A stretch of DNA of 34,154 nt. It comes from JAVBPP01 sp031549535 (GTDB lineage: Bacteria; Bacillota; Clostridia; Oscillospirales; Acutalibacteraceae). This document shows positions 1 to 8,700 of this stretch, in pieces; position 1 is the first letter of the stretch, and each line of letters starts with the position of its first letter. The notes under the pieces are model-generated. The model saw only the letters and a program-made list of their open reading frames with translations. It was not told the DNA's origin and did no database searches. The stretch lies in assembly GCA_031549535.1 (NCBI GenBank), contig JAVBPP010000099.1, forward strand, positions 1 through 34,154, read 5' to 3'. A program made the position numbers and the translations under genes.

Positions 1-685
1 GACGCAGGGAGTTGTCGTCCCGATGCCGGTTCCCTGTGGCAAACGGCGTCTACCGGGAACGGCGGGTGACCGGGACAGTCACCCCACGATATGCCCCGTA
101 AATTTCGCCGACGCCGTTCGGGTTGCATCCGTAGGGACGCACTGTGTGCGTCCGACGCCGTTTCGGCAGTCTGCCGCTGGGAACTCCCTCAGCCGCCTCG
201 CAGGCGGCAACCGCCTCGCGGGCGGCAGCTCCCTCGGGGAGGGAGCCAAAGAGCGCATCCCGGCCTCCCTCGCCGAGGGAGCTGTCCCCGCAGGGACACA
301 GGGAGTCGCCAGGGTTGGCTCGCCGTGGAAGAATGCCTGTGTAGGGGCGACCGTCCCGGTCGCCCGATGCCGGTTCCCTGTGGAAAACGGCATTCAAAGG
401 AAGCGACGGTGCGCCCGGTGTGCGCACCCTACGGCGATATGCCGTTTGGGTTGCGTCCGACGCCGGTTCTCTGCGGCCAAAGCGCTGAGAAAAAATAACC
501 GGGGGACGGTGCGCTTGCTTATTGGCCAAGGGGTTTCGCGGATGGGCACGGCATCGGACGCTCACAGTGCGTCCCTACAAAGATGTCGGTTTCGGTAAGA
601 GGGTTGCCCTGCGTAGGGGCGCGCGCATTCCGGTGGGGTGCCGTTTGGTATTTGCATACGCGGCGGGAGCAAGCCCCCGCCCTAC
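1..685. repeat. Non-coding array of GTAGGG palindromes
   Basis: I see no convincing gene here; the ORFs on both strands are Arg/Pro/Gly-rich shadows of repeats. The stretch is made of short imperfect palindromes, each opening with GTAGGG or closing with CCCTAC: about 131-154, 341-366, 408-432, 555-578, 613-632 and 662-685. A longer module starting GATGCCGGTTCCCTGTGG recurs at about 22, 366 and (diverged) 459. Two dyads built on CTCCCTCG/GAGGGAG lie at about 228-290. The same GTAGGG type reappears at 29785-29852. This fits a dispersed REP-like family rather than protein-coding sequence. Confidence 0.7.
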
Positions 686-689
686 AGAG

Positions 690-720
690 ACCGCCGGGTG
701 TGTGAATCCGGCGGTTTTTT
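690..720 (+). terminator. Rho-independent terminator
   Basis: A perfect 7-bp GC stem (CCGCCGG at 691-697 with CCGGCGG at 708-714) is followed directly by six T. It reads only on the plus strand. No gene precedes it inside the window, so it probably ends a transcript entering from the left through the repeat array. Confidence 0.7.
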
Positions 721-960
721 GCTGCATTGCTGCCCTCAGCGAGCGCCCCCGGCGCCCTGCACCACTTGGTTTCAAATGCTATAAAATACGACTGATTTCG
801 ACATCAAACGACAACTTAAAACAACCTTCTTTTGCCACGTAGATATTCTTCGTAGAAATGGTATTTTTTTGTCAAGGAAAAAAATGCCAGGGGCAAAAAA
901 GGAGGCGCGGGGTTATGTGGGCATGGCTTGCTCGTTTGTTTGGAGCGTTCTAACAACCAT

Positions 961-996
961 AAAAAAAGGGGTCGGAATTCATGCCGGCCTTTTTTT
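961..996 (+). terminator. Terminator-like hairpin with 7-T tail
   Basis: An A7-GG arm pairs with CC-T7, with a short TCGG/CCGG inner stem separated by a two-base bulge and an 8-base loop. It lies 8 nt after the stop of the 12-codon ORF and 2 nt before a promoter -35 box, so it would isolate the kinase gene from upstream transcription. The bulge makes it weaker than the terminator at 690-720. Confidence 0.5.
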
Positions 997-997
997 G

Positions 998-1026
998 TTG
1001 CCATTTTGTCGCTTTTGTGATAAAAT
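998..1026 (+). promoter_or_regulatory. Sigma-A promoter of the sensor kinase gene
   Basis: TTGCCA at 998-1003, a 17-bp spacer and TAAAAT at 1021-1026 each match the consensus at five of six positions. The start point should fall near 1033, so the mRNA would begin almost at its Shine-Dalgarno site. Confidence 0.65.
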
Positions 1027-1040
1027 AGCCGAATAAAGGG

Positions 1041-2510
1041 GTGATATCTATTATTTCTTTTTTCGTTCATTCTATTGTTGTGATAGGCATAATGATTTCA
1101 TCACTTTATATTTTCCAAAAGGCCATTCGATATTCTGCAACCTTAAGCCATAAAATTATTGCCGCCGCATGGTGTTTTTTATGGGCGGTTTTATATGAGT
1201 TTGCACCGCTCTTGATGCCGCTTTCGCTGTTTAGAGCGCTGATGTGTGCGGTAACCATTGCCTTTGTGTTTATCCTAACAAAGCAAAAATTTGAAATTGT
1301 TGTTTCGGCCTATCTTTTGGCGTTTGGTATCAGCTGCTTTTTGTATTACACAGCAACCTTTTTCATCGGTCTCATTTTCATGTTTTTATTTAAGGGCGAG
1401 GATTTTATTAACAATCCCATTGAGTACACCCAGCCCATTTATCTTTTAATCTATTCACTCATTGCTGTTTTACAGGTTGTTTTAGCGACTTTGGTCTTCC
1501 GTATCAGACGCTTTAGGAGAGGCTTTCCGTTTATTTTTAAGCGCTACACAATTATTACCGCCTTGATTTTCACAGGGATTATACTGATACTTGTAACATG
1601 GGTTAACACGCTTGCTAAATCTGGCGATGATATTTATACGGTATATCTGTTTGTTCTCGGCGTCATCCTTACCGGAATTGGTGTCTATATCCTAATAAGA
1701 AGACTGATGAAAAACTATCAAAGAATGCGCGTGCAGCAAAATACCGATAACCATTTTGAAAAGCTTTGGAAAGAGGAGCAGGAGAAAAATGCACGTTTAA
1801 CCGAAATGATGAACGGCTATCAAACGGCAACCCATAATTTTTCAAAAAGAATTGAGGCCATGGCAACGGCCGTTGCGCAGGGCGGCGCCGCGCTGGAGGA
1901 TGTGCAAAAGCTGCAAAACGAATGGCAGGATGCGCTGGCAAAAATTAAGGGCAAAAGGATACTGCCCTCCACCAAAATACCGGTGCTGGATAACCTGTTT
2001 GCGCATTTTGCCGCGCAATTTTCCGAGGACAAAATTCAATTTCATCTCATGGTAAACGGCAGCATTATTTACATGGTGGAGCACATCATTGAGCAGGGCC
2101 GGTTAGAAACGTTGCTTGCCAACCACCTCACCAACGCGCAAATCGCAATTAACGCGGGCGATAACCCGTTCCGCAGCATTATGGCCGTGATTGGCCCGGC
2201 GGAGGACTGCTATGAATTCACCGTTTTTGACAGCGGCATCCCCTTTGAGCCGGATACCCTGGCGCGGCTGGGAACAGAGCGCGTAACCACCCACGCCGAC
2301 ACGGGCGGCAGCGGAATCGGCTTAACAACCACCTTCGCCCTTCTGCGGGAATATAGTGCCAGCTTCATCGTCAACGAGCAAAAGCCCAGCGCCGCAGACT
2401 ATACAAAATCCGTCTCCGTCCGCTTCGACGGCAAGCAGGCATACACCATAGAAACCTACCGCCCGGAGGCGTTTCCGGCAAGTGACAGGTATGTTGTCGC
2501 CAGCCATTAA
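1041..2510 (+). CDS. AgrC-like GHKL sensor histidine kinase
   Basis: Six or seven hydrophobic membrane spans fill residues about 5-220, followed by a short linker helix. A His at residue 265 in a THNFSKRI context sits where AgrC/LytS-type kinases carry the phosphorylated His. The C-terminal ATPase has an N box around residues 355-368 (LLANHLTNA), a G1-like DSGIPF and a clear G2 box TGGSGIGL at 421-428. This is the architecture of membrane peptide- or signal-sensing kinases. No response regulator or AgrB-type protease lies nearby, so it is an orphan here. The start is uncertain: GTG 1041 lies inside a near-perfect Shine-Dalgarno sequence (AAAGGGGTGAT), so true initiation could be at an ATT codon at 1050 or 1053, or ATG 1092. 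It has its own promoter and terminator and looks monocistronic. Confidence 0.8.
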   Translation: MISIISFFVHSIVVIGIMISSLYIFQKAIRYSATLSHKIIAAAWCFLWAVLYEFAPLLMPLSLFRALMCAVTIAFVFILTKQKFEIVVSAYLLAFGISCFLYYTATFFIGLIFMFLFKGEDFINNPIEYTQPIYLLIYSLIAVLQVVLATLVFRIRRFRRGFPFIFKRYTIITALIFTGIILILVTWVNTLAKSGDDIYTVYLFVLGVILTGIGVYILIRRLMKNYQRMRVQQNTDNHFEKLWKEEQEKNARLTEMMNGYQTATHNFSKRIEAMATAVAQGGAALEDVQKLQNEWQDALAKIKGKRILPSTKIPVLDNLFAHFAAQFSEDKIQFHLMVNGSIIYMVEHIIEQGRLETLLANHLTNAQIAINAGDNPFRSIMAVIGPAEDCYEFTVFDSGIPFEPDTLARLGTERVTTHADTGGSGIGLTTTFALLREYSASFIVNEQKPSAADYTKSVSVRFDGKQAYTIETYRPEAFPASDRYVVASH

Positions 2511-2522
2511 TACATATAATTT

Positions 2523-2566
2523 AAACCACTTGAAAATCAATCCATGATTTTCAAGTGGTTTTTTTG
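2523..2566 (+). terminator. Strong terminator after the sensor kinase
   Basis: A 17-bp perfect stem (arms 2523-2539 and 2545-2561, 5-base loop) ends in a run of seven T. On the minus strand the same stem is followed only by TTTAAATTA, so it is mainly a plus-strand terminator. It may also weakly stop the convergent DUF975 transcript, whose gene ends at 2570. Confidence 0.85.
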
Positions 2567-2569
2567 ATG

Positions 2570-3604
2570 CTATTCCTGCGGCGGTGTCCCTTCCGGCGGG
2601 TTGCCTCCATCTTCTGCAGCATCCTTCTGCGGGGGTTGCTGCCACTGTTGCGGCGGTTGTTGCGGCGGCTGCCACTGTTGCGGAGGTTGCTGCGGTGGCT
2701 GCCACTGTTGCGGAGGTTGCTGCGGCGGCTGCCACTGTTGCGGAGGTTGCTGCGGTGGCTGCCACTGTTGCGGAGGTTGTTGCGGCGGCTGCCACTGCTG
2801 TGGAGGTTGTTGCGGTGGCTGTTGCCACTGCTGTTGGTACTGGTTCCACGGCTGCGGCTGCCCAAACGTGGGCGGAATCGGCTGGCCGTATGCGTCATAC
2901 ATCACAGGCGGGTCAAAGCCCGGCAAATCCTGCGGCTCCGCCTGATTCGTTGCAAGCGCTCGGCCGCGCACAAAGGCGTAAAGCTCGGCAGTGCTTGCCT
3001 GGACATAGGGTGCCACAAACAGAAGCCCGATGCCGCAAAACAGGATACCCAGCAGCTCCCAGCCAATGAAGGACAATTGAAATACAAAAATTTCAAACTT
3101 TTCTTCCGCTGTCATGCGCTTGCTCAGCGCGAGCACCTGTTTGGTCGGCATAAATGGGTTTTCCGCCAGGATATACGGTGTGTAAAAATACTCATAGGTC
3201 TTGATGATTCCCGGAATGATGAGGCAAAGTGTGTAGAGCATGATATGCAATTCCTGAATCAGCGTCGTGCGCAGGATAGGGGCATATCTGCCCTCGCTAA
3301 AGCCCCAAAACAGCAGACTCAAGCCTGGCGCAGGTCTGTTCTCGTTCCTGGTCTCCATTAAAAAGCGGCTCAGCCCCACCCGCAGATGATTGACAAAAAA
3401 GATATTTAGCAGAAAAGCCCCGGCATATCCGGCAAGCAAAATCTTAAAATAGATGTCGTGCCCTTCCAACGACCTGCCAAGGTTCGTGCCAATGGAAAAG
3501 CTGCCCCCCAATAGGCCCAGCACGATTGTCGCCGCAAAAACAGGCCAATAGCTATCCTTTAAAACGCCCTTCGCCTGTTGCTTCAGCTGCGCTCCGTCCC
3601 ACAT
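2570..3604 (-). CDS. DUF975 membrane protein, Q/P-rich repeat tail
   Basis: Residues 1-230 are typical of DUF975 integral membrane proteins: an N-terminal amphipathic segment, then several hydrophobic spans with the family signature around YTPYILAENPFMPTKQVLAL. After about residue 235 the protein becomes a hydrophilic tail dominated by Gln, Pro and Trp. It contains six tandem copies of a 10-residue unit (QQWQPPQQPP), flanked by less regular Q/P/W stretches and an acidic end. Tails of this kind are usually disordered and may bind peptidoglycan or proteins; that is inference. The function of DUF975 is unknown. The start ATG follows a clear GAAGGAGGAG site and its own promoter at 3635-3662. No enzymatic motif is visible. 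Confidence 0.8.
   Translation of the reverse strand: MWDGAQLKQQAKGVLKDSYWPVFAATIVLGLLGGSFSIGTNLGRSLEGHDIYFKILLAGYAGAFLLNIFFVNHLRVGLSRFLMETRNENRPAPGLSLLFWGFSEGRYAPILRTTLIQELHIMLYTLCLIIPGIIKTYEYFYTPYILAENPFMPTKQVLALSKRMTAEEKFEIFVFQLSFIGWELLGILFCGIGLLFVAPYVQASTAELYAFVRGRALATNQAEPQDLPGFDPPVMYDAYGQPIPPTFGQPQPWNQYQQQWQQPPQQPPQQWQPPQQPPQQWQPPQQPPQQWQPPQQPPQQWQPPQQPPQQWQPPQQPPQQWQQPPQKDAAEDGGNPPEGTPPQE
2640..2819. repeat. Six in-frame 30-bp tandem repeats
   Basis: Six contiguous 30-bp units (2640, 2670, 2700, 2730, 2760, 2790) differ from each other only at a few, mostly silent, positions. The unit equals ten codons, so copy-number changes preserve the frame of the DUF975 protein. There is no spacer between units. 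Near-identity at DNA level suggests recent expansion and likely length variation between strains. Confidence 0.95.
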
Positions 3605-3634
3605 GCAATCATCTCCTCCTTCGTTATGATACTA

Positions 3635-3662
3635 ATTATACCACAACTCAAAGGAAAGGCAA
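3635..3662 (-). promoter_or_regulatory. Promoter of the DUF975 gene
   Basis: Read on the minus strand: TTGCCT (3657-3662), a 16-bp spacer, and a perfect TATAAT (3635-3640). It lies in the 71-bp gap between the GH5 stop codon and the DUF975 start. Confidence 0.65.
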
Positions 3663-3675
3663 TGCATTTTTTCGC

Positions 3676-5175
3676 CTATAATTGCACCACAACGGTATGG
3701 AAGCCCGGCTTTGTTGCCAGAGAAAGCAGCAGCGCCTCGCCGCCTGCTATCGGCTGCTCCTGCGTTGCGCCGTCTGCCTCCACGGCCTTTGGCTGACGGG
3801 GTACATACAGCACGGTGGGCTGTGCATAATCCCGCTCCTGCCGAAAGCGCAGGGTGAAGCGCTTTGCCGCGCTGTCATAGCTGTAATCCTCTATCTCGCC
3901 GGAGACGGCAACCGGATAGGGGCGCACGAGTACACGCATGAGCGGTTTTTCAAAAAAGTTATCGCCGTATGCATAATAGGTGTTGCTCCATTGAAAGCTG
4001 TCAAATAAATTCAGCAGGTATTCCACATGCGGCAGCCAGCGATCGCCGCTTCCGCCGCCCCCCCATTCGCCCACCACAACGGGGACGTTTAACCGCTCCT
4101 GCGTGTTGCGGTGCTCCCGGAAAATGCCGCCGACACGTTCGTTGTTCGCAAACTCATAGGCGGGAGTATCCACCGTTAAATCGTAGCCATGGGGCTGGAA
4201 GCACTGGTTCGGCTCGCGCCGCCCGTTCACGCTGACCGCTGCAATGCTGCAGGGGATGCCCAGGTTGGAGTAATAGCAGTTATCCGCAAAGATAACGCCC
4301 TTATCCGTTACCTCACGCACCGCGGCAGTCATCTTATCCAAAAAGGGACTGTAACGCTGTTCATCAAATTTTTTCACCAGCGGGTAGGCGGTGCAGACAA
4401 TTTTATGAAAGACCTCATCCCCAAAATGGTCCAAAATCCTGTCGCGCTTCTCCTTGTTCAATAAATCGGCCAGCAGACGCCCGGTTTTCACACGGCGGTC
4501 TGTTATAGTCACCTTCACGAGGTTTGCAATCAATTTGCGGAAAATCTTCCCGCCGTCCTTGCCCATGAAAGGCTCGTTTAAGTAGTCAAAGCCAAACAGG
4601 GCGGGGTGGCCGGCAAAACGCCGCGCCAAATGCTGCAGCATGGCGGCGTAATACTCCTGCAGACCCTTGCCCTGCACCTTGGCATTCTCCCAAAAGTTAT
4701 CAAACGCGCGGTGCACCGCCTTATCCCAAAAATAGCCCTCTGCCCAGACAAAGCGGCATTTTTTTGGCGTCAAACCGTCCATTTTTGCCGCCCAGAGCGG
4801 CGCGCCGTCTCCGCCGCGCTTGGGCAGGTCGCCGTAAAGGTCCTGATGTAAATCCAAAAACACATAAATTCCGTGCGCGGCGCAACGGTCCATAATCAGC
4901 TGCAGGCTGTCAATATAGGATTCGTTATATTGCCCCGGCTCCGGCTCAATGTTCGACCAATTGAAGCCCAGGCGAATTAAATTGAACCCGGCCTTGACAC
5001 AGTCGCTATAAAATGACTCCGGTAAGCCCGAGGGCTTGCTCTCATCCTTGCTCTGCAAAAAGCACGTGCGCACAGGCGTGGATTCGTGCTTATCCACCAC
5101 ATTGACGCCCCGAAACATACGGCTGCGCCCGCTCTCGTCTAAAAAAGTCTGCCCGCGTGTTGTAATCTGTTCCAT
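3676..5175 (-). CDS. GH5 glycosidase, endoglycoceramidase-like
   Basis: A retaining glycoside hydrolase of family 5. The N-terminal RGVNVVDKH, the (beta/alpha)8-barrel motifs GFNLIRLGFNW and LDLHQDLYGD, the acid/base Glu in LNEPF (E201) and the nucleophile Glu in VVGEWGGGG (E370) match the endoglycoceramidase-related branch, which releases glycans from glycolipids or cleaves related aryl/alkyl glycosides. A C-terminal beta-sandwich (residues about 410-500) fits the family. There is no signal peptide, so the enzyme should be intracellular, unlike secreted endoglycoceramidases. I chose ATG 5175 over an upstream TTG at 5229 because the TTG has a poorly spaced ribosome site and overlaps udg. It is the last gene of an apparent carA-carB-udg-GH5 operon, with a 32-bp gap after udg. 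The true substrate is unknown. Confidence 0.75.
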   Translation of the reverse strand: MEQITTRGQTFLDESGRSRMFRGVNVVDKHESTPVRTCFLQSKDESKPSGLPESFYSDCVKAGFNLIRLGFNWSNIEPEPGQYNESYIDSLQLIMDRCAAHGIYVFLDLHQDLYGDLPKRGGDGAPLWAAKMDGLTPKKCRFVWAEGYFWDKAVHRAFDNFWENAKVQGKGLQEYYAAMLQHLARRFAGHPALFGFDYLNEPFMGKDGGKIFRKLIANLVKVTITDRRVKTGRLLADLLNKEKRDRILDHFGDEVFHKIVCTAYPLVKKFDEQRYSPFLDKMTAAVREVTDKGVIFADNCYYSNLGIPCSIAAVSVNGRREPNQCFQPHGYDLTVDTPAYEFANNERVGGIFREHRNTQERLNVPVVVGEWGGGGSGDRWLPHVEYLLNLFDSFQWSNTYYAYGDNFFEKPLMRVLVRPYPVAVSGEIEDYSYDSAAKRFTLRFRQERDYAQPTVLYVPRQPKAVEADGATQEQPIAGGEALLLSLATKPGFHTVVVQL

Positions 5176-5207
5176 CGCTCTACATCCCCACTGAAATTTT
5201 AACCTTT

Positions 5208-5783
5208 TTATTGATATGTATGCTCGCAAATTTCCTTTATCTTTTCCCGCAGCTTGAGGAAGTCCTCCAGCGCATCCGGCTTTCGGCGCGGGTCACGCAG
5301 GAGGGCGGCGGGGTGGAACGTGCCCATGAACAGGATGCCTGCTTTCTCCTGAAATTCGCCGTGCTCCACCGTGACGCGGAAATTGGGGCCAATTAGCCGC
5401 TGGGCAGAAATTCTGCCCAGGCAGACCACGATTTTCGGGCGCATGAGGCGCAGCTGCTCGCGCAGCCAGCCAAGGCAGGCCTCCTGCTCCGCGGGCTGCG
5501 GGTCACGGTTTTGCGGCGGGCGGCACTTCACCATGTTGGCGATATAAATATTGGTCTTGCGGCTTAGGTCGATGGCCTCCAGGTATTGATCCAAGAGCTG
5601 GCCGCCCCTGCCGACAAAGGGCTCGCCGCTCAAATCCTCCTGCTCGCCGGGGCCTTCGCCGATGAAGAGCACTTCCGCGTTCGCCTTCCCAACGCCGAAC
5701 ACCAGCTTGGTGCGTGTTTCAGCCAGGGGGCAGCGTGTGCACTGCATGCAGTCCGCCTGCAGGGCTTCCCAGGTTTCATACAT
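5208..5783 (-). CDS. Uracil-DNA glycosylase, family 4 (Fe-S)
   Basis: Removes uracil from DNA as the first step of base-excision repair. The N-terminal cysteine cluster (C12, C15, C18 in CMQCTRCPL) and later cysteines in VKCRPPQNRDP and EACLGW are those expected to hold the [4Fe-4S] cluster of family 4 enzymes. Motif A is GEGPGEQEDLSGEPFVGRG and motif B is HPAALLR. At 191 residues it is a normal length for the family. ATG 5783 is preferred over the upstream in-frame start because GGAG lies 9-10 bases before it and it starts one base after the carB stop, which indicates translational coupling. Family 4 UDGs are sometimes annotated as phage polymerase-related proteins; nothing here suggests a phage. 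Confidence 0.92.
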   Translation of the reverse strand: MYETWEALQADCMQCTRCPLAETRTKLVFGVGKANAEVLFIGEGPGEQEDLSGEPFVGRGGQLLDQYLEAIDLSRKTNIYIANMVKCRPPQNRDPQPAEQEACLGWLREQLRLMRPKIVVCLGRISAQRLIGPNFRVTVEHGEFQEKAGILFMGTFHPAALLRDPRRKPDALEDFLKLREKIKEICEHTYQ

Positions 5784-5784
5784 C

Positions 5785-8700
5785 TTACTCGTCTCCGTTA
5801 TCCGTAAAAATGGCCGCAATATCCGTTACCTTCACCTGCTCCGAGGCGATGATGAAGGTGCTTTCCATGAGCACCTTTGCCGCGTCCAGCGAAGTCAGGC
5901 AGGCCGCGCCCGCTTCGGTTGCAAAGCGGCGGAGCTTAAAGCCGTCCCGGTTGGCAAGGCGGCCGTGCGTTGGGGTATTGATGATGAGAGCGACCTGCTC
6001 CGCATGGAGCATGTCCATGATATTCGGGCTCTCGCCTGTGATTTTGTTGACGCGCTGCGCGGGGATGCCCGCCTTTTCCAGCGCCTTGCAGGTGCCGGGG
6101 GTGGCATAATAGGAAAATTCCGCGCCCTTTAAGTTCGCGAGCATGTCGCAGACCTCAGCCTTGTCTTGATCCCGCACCGTGACGATGATGTTGCCGTCGC
6201 GCGGGAGAGATACGCCTGCGCCGGCAAAGGCCTTAAGCAGGGCTTCGTTGTAATTTTTCGCAATGCCGAGCACCTCGCCCGTAGATTTCATTTCCGGGCC
6301 GAGGGAGGTATCTGCGCCAACTATTTTTTCAAAGGAGAATACCGGCATTTTAATGGCATAATAGCCGCTGTTGGGGTAAAGCCCCGTGCCGTAGCCCATA
6401 TCCGCCAGCTTTTCGCCCAGCATGGCGCGGGTAGCTAGGTCAATCGCCGGAATGCCCGTCACCTTGCTGATATAGGGCACTGTGCGCGAGGAGCGCGGAT
6501 TGACCTCGATAATATACACCGTATCCTTATGCACAATAAACTGGATGTTCATCATGCCGACCACCTGCAGGGCGGAGGCGAGGCGGCGGGTGTAGTCCAC
6601 CAGCGTTGCCTGCACACGCGCGGTGAGAGACACGGCGGGGTAGACGGAAATTGAGTCGCCGGAATGGATGCCCGCGCGGTCGATATGCTCCATGATGCCG
6701 GGGATGAGAATGTCTGTGCCGTCACAGATGGCGTCAACCTCAACCTCCTGCCCCATGATATATTTATCCACCAGCACCGGGTGCTCGTCCAAATCCTTGA
6801 TGGTGCGGGTGATGATGCCCATGAATTCCTCGATATCTTCGTCCGACGCGGCGATTTGCATGCCCTGGCCGCCGAGCACATAGGAGGGGCGCACTAAAAC
6901 CGGGTAGCCAAGGCCGTGGGCAGCGTTCAGTGCCTCTTCTGTGGTGAACACGGTTTTGCCCTTGGGGCGGGTAATGTCGCACAACTCCAAAATTTCATCA
7001 AAGCGCTCGCGGTCCTCTGCAGCGTCCACATGATCCGCATCCGTGCCGAGGATTTTTACGCCCAGGTCATTCAGGGTTTTTGTGAGTTTGATGGCGGTCT
7101 GCCCGCCAAACTGCACGATGGCACCGTCCGGCTGCTCCAACTCCACGATATGCGTCACATATTCCGCCGTCAGCGGCTCGAAATAAAGCTTGTCGGAAAT
7201 ATCAAAGTCCGTGGAGACGGTCTCCGGGTTGTTGTTGATGATAATGGCTTCGCAGCCCGCCTGCTTCAATGACCAAACGCTGTGCACGGAGCAGTAGTCA
7301 AACTCCACGCCCTGGCCGATGCGAATGGGGCCGGAGCCGAGCACGATGACCTTTTTCTTATCCGTAACGGGATTAACCTCGTTTGCGATGCCGTAGTCCG
7401 AGTAATAATACGGTGTTTGCGCGGGAAACTCCGCCGCACAGGTATCCACCATGGAAAAAGCGGGCTTAATGTTCCACATATTGCGCAGATTTTTCACTGC
7501 CGCCGCGCTGGTGCGCAGATTTTTGGCAATCTGTTTATCCGTAAAGCCCATTTTCTTTGCGCGCAGCAGGGTGTCGCGGTCAGAATGCCCCGCCATGAGG
7601 TGGCGCTCCATATCAACAATAGACTGAATTTTTGAGAGGAACCAGCGGTCAATTTTGGTTATTTCGAAAATTTCATCCTGCCCGATGCCGTGATAGAGGG
7701 CGGCCGCAATGGTATAGAGCCTCTCGTTATCCACCCGCTCCAGCTTCTCCAGCAGCGCGTCTTGTTCCAGCGCTAACAGCTCGTCCGCCAGCAGGCTTTC
7801 GCGGTTTTCTTCCAGCGAATGAATGGCCTTGTGCAGCGCAGCCTCAAAGCTGCGGGAAATGGCCATAACCTCGCCCGTCGCCTTCATCTGCGTTCCCAAG
7901 GCACGTTTCGCTGTGACAAATTTATCAAAGGGGAATTTGGGGATTTTCAACACAAGATAATCCAGCGCGGGTTCAAACGAGGCGTAGGTGACACCCGTAA
8001 CCGCGTTGGGGATTTCATCTAACCCCAGGCCAACGGCAATTTTTGCCGCCACCCGGGCGATGGGGAAGCCTGTCGCCTTGCTCGCCAGCGCCGAGGAGCG
8101 CGACACGCGCGGGTTGACCTCGATTACGGCGTATTCAAACGAATCCGGGTGCAGAGCAAACTGCACATTACAGCCGCCTTGGATGCCCAGCTCCGTGATG
8201 ATGTTCAGCGCCGCGCTGCGGAGCATTTCGCTCTCTTTATCCCCCAGTGTCTGCACGGGAGCCACCACAATGGAGTCGCCCGTGTGTACGCCCACGGGGT
8301 CGATGTTTTCCATGTTGCATACGGTGATGCAGTTGCCCTTGCCGTCCCGCATGGTTTCATATTCAATTTCTTTCCAGCCGGAAATGCATTTTTCAATCAA
8401 CACTTGGCTGACGCGGGAGAGGCGGATGCCGTTATGGGCGATTTCCTCCAGCTGTGCTTCGTCATAGGCGATGCCGCCGCCTGTTCCGCCGAGGGTGTAA
8501 GCGGGGCGCACAATGACCGGGTAGCCGATTTTGGCGGAAAAGGCCAGCGCCTGCTCTACCGTATCCACCACCAGAGACTCAATGCAGGGCTCGCCGATGC
8601 GTTCCATGGTGTCCTTAAACTCCTGCCTGTCCTCCGCCATGCGGATGGTGCGGGCGGAAATACCGATTAAACGCACGCCGTACTGCGCGAGGATGCCCTT

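Larger units (their letters stand above)
884..1036 (+). other. Candidate small ORFs before the sensor kinase
   Basis: Two overlapping reading frames have Shine-Dalgarno sites. One is 12 codons (915-953, MWAWLARLFGAF) with the strong site AAAAAAGGAGG at 895-905, a 9-nt spacer, and a terminator-like hairpin just after its stop. The other is 50 codons (884-1036) with AAGGA five bases upstream; its TAA overlaps the ribosome site of the kinase gene. The longer product would have a basic N-terminus, a hydrophobic middle, a CxxC near the end and an acidic last residue. It would be read through the hairpin at 961-996, which argues against it. I recognise neither; both may be chance. Confidence 0.2.

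Noticed and set aside
50..565. Overlapping ORFs of 104-191 residues on both strands in the left repeat array
   Set aside because: Arg/Pro/Gly-rich translations of GC-rich palindromes open in several frames at once; no ribosome sites or family motifs.
816..1070. 84-residue minus-strand ORF across the region before the kinase
   Set aside because: Starts inside the kinase gene, crosses a terminator hairpin and a promoter, and shows no domain.
2640..2819. CRISPR-like regular 30-bp repeat
   Set aside because: Units are contiguous with no spacers and encode an in-frame peptide repeat.
2601..2945. ORFs opposite the DUF975 gene encoding Cys/Gly/His-rich or Ala/Val-rich repeats
   Set aside because: They are other-frame readings of the 30-bp repeat; they have no ribosome site, and the minus-strand DUF975 frame has clear family motifs.
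5176..5229. 18-residue N-terminal extension of the GH5 enzyme from a TTG
   Set aside because: Overlaps udg, has a ribosome site only about 2 nt away, and the next ATG begins at the family N-terminus.
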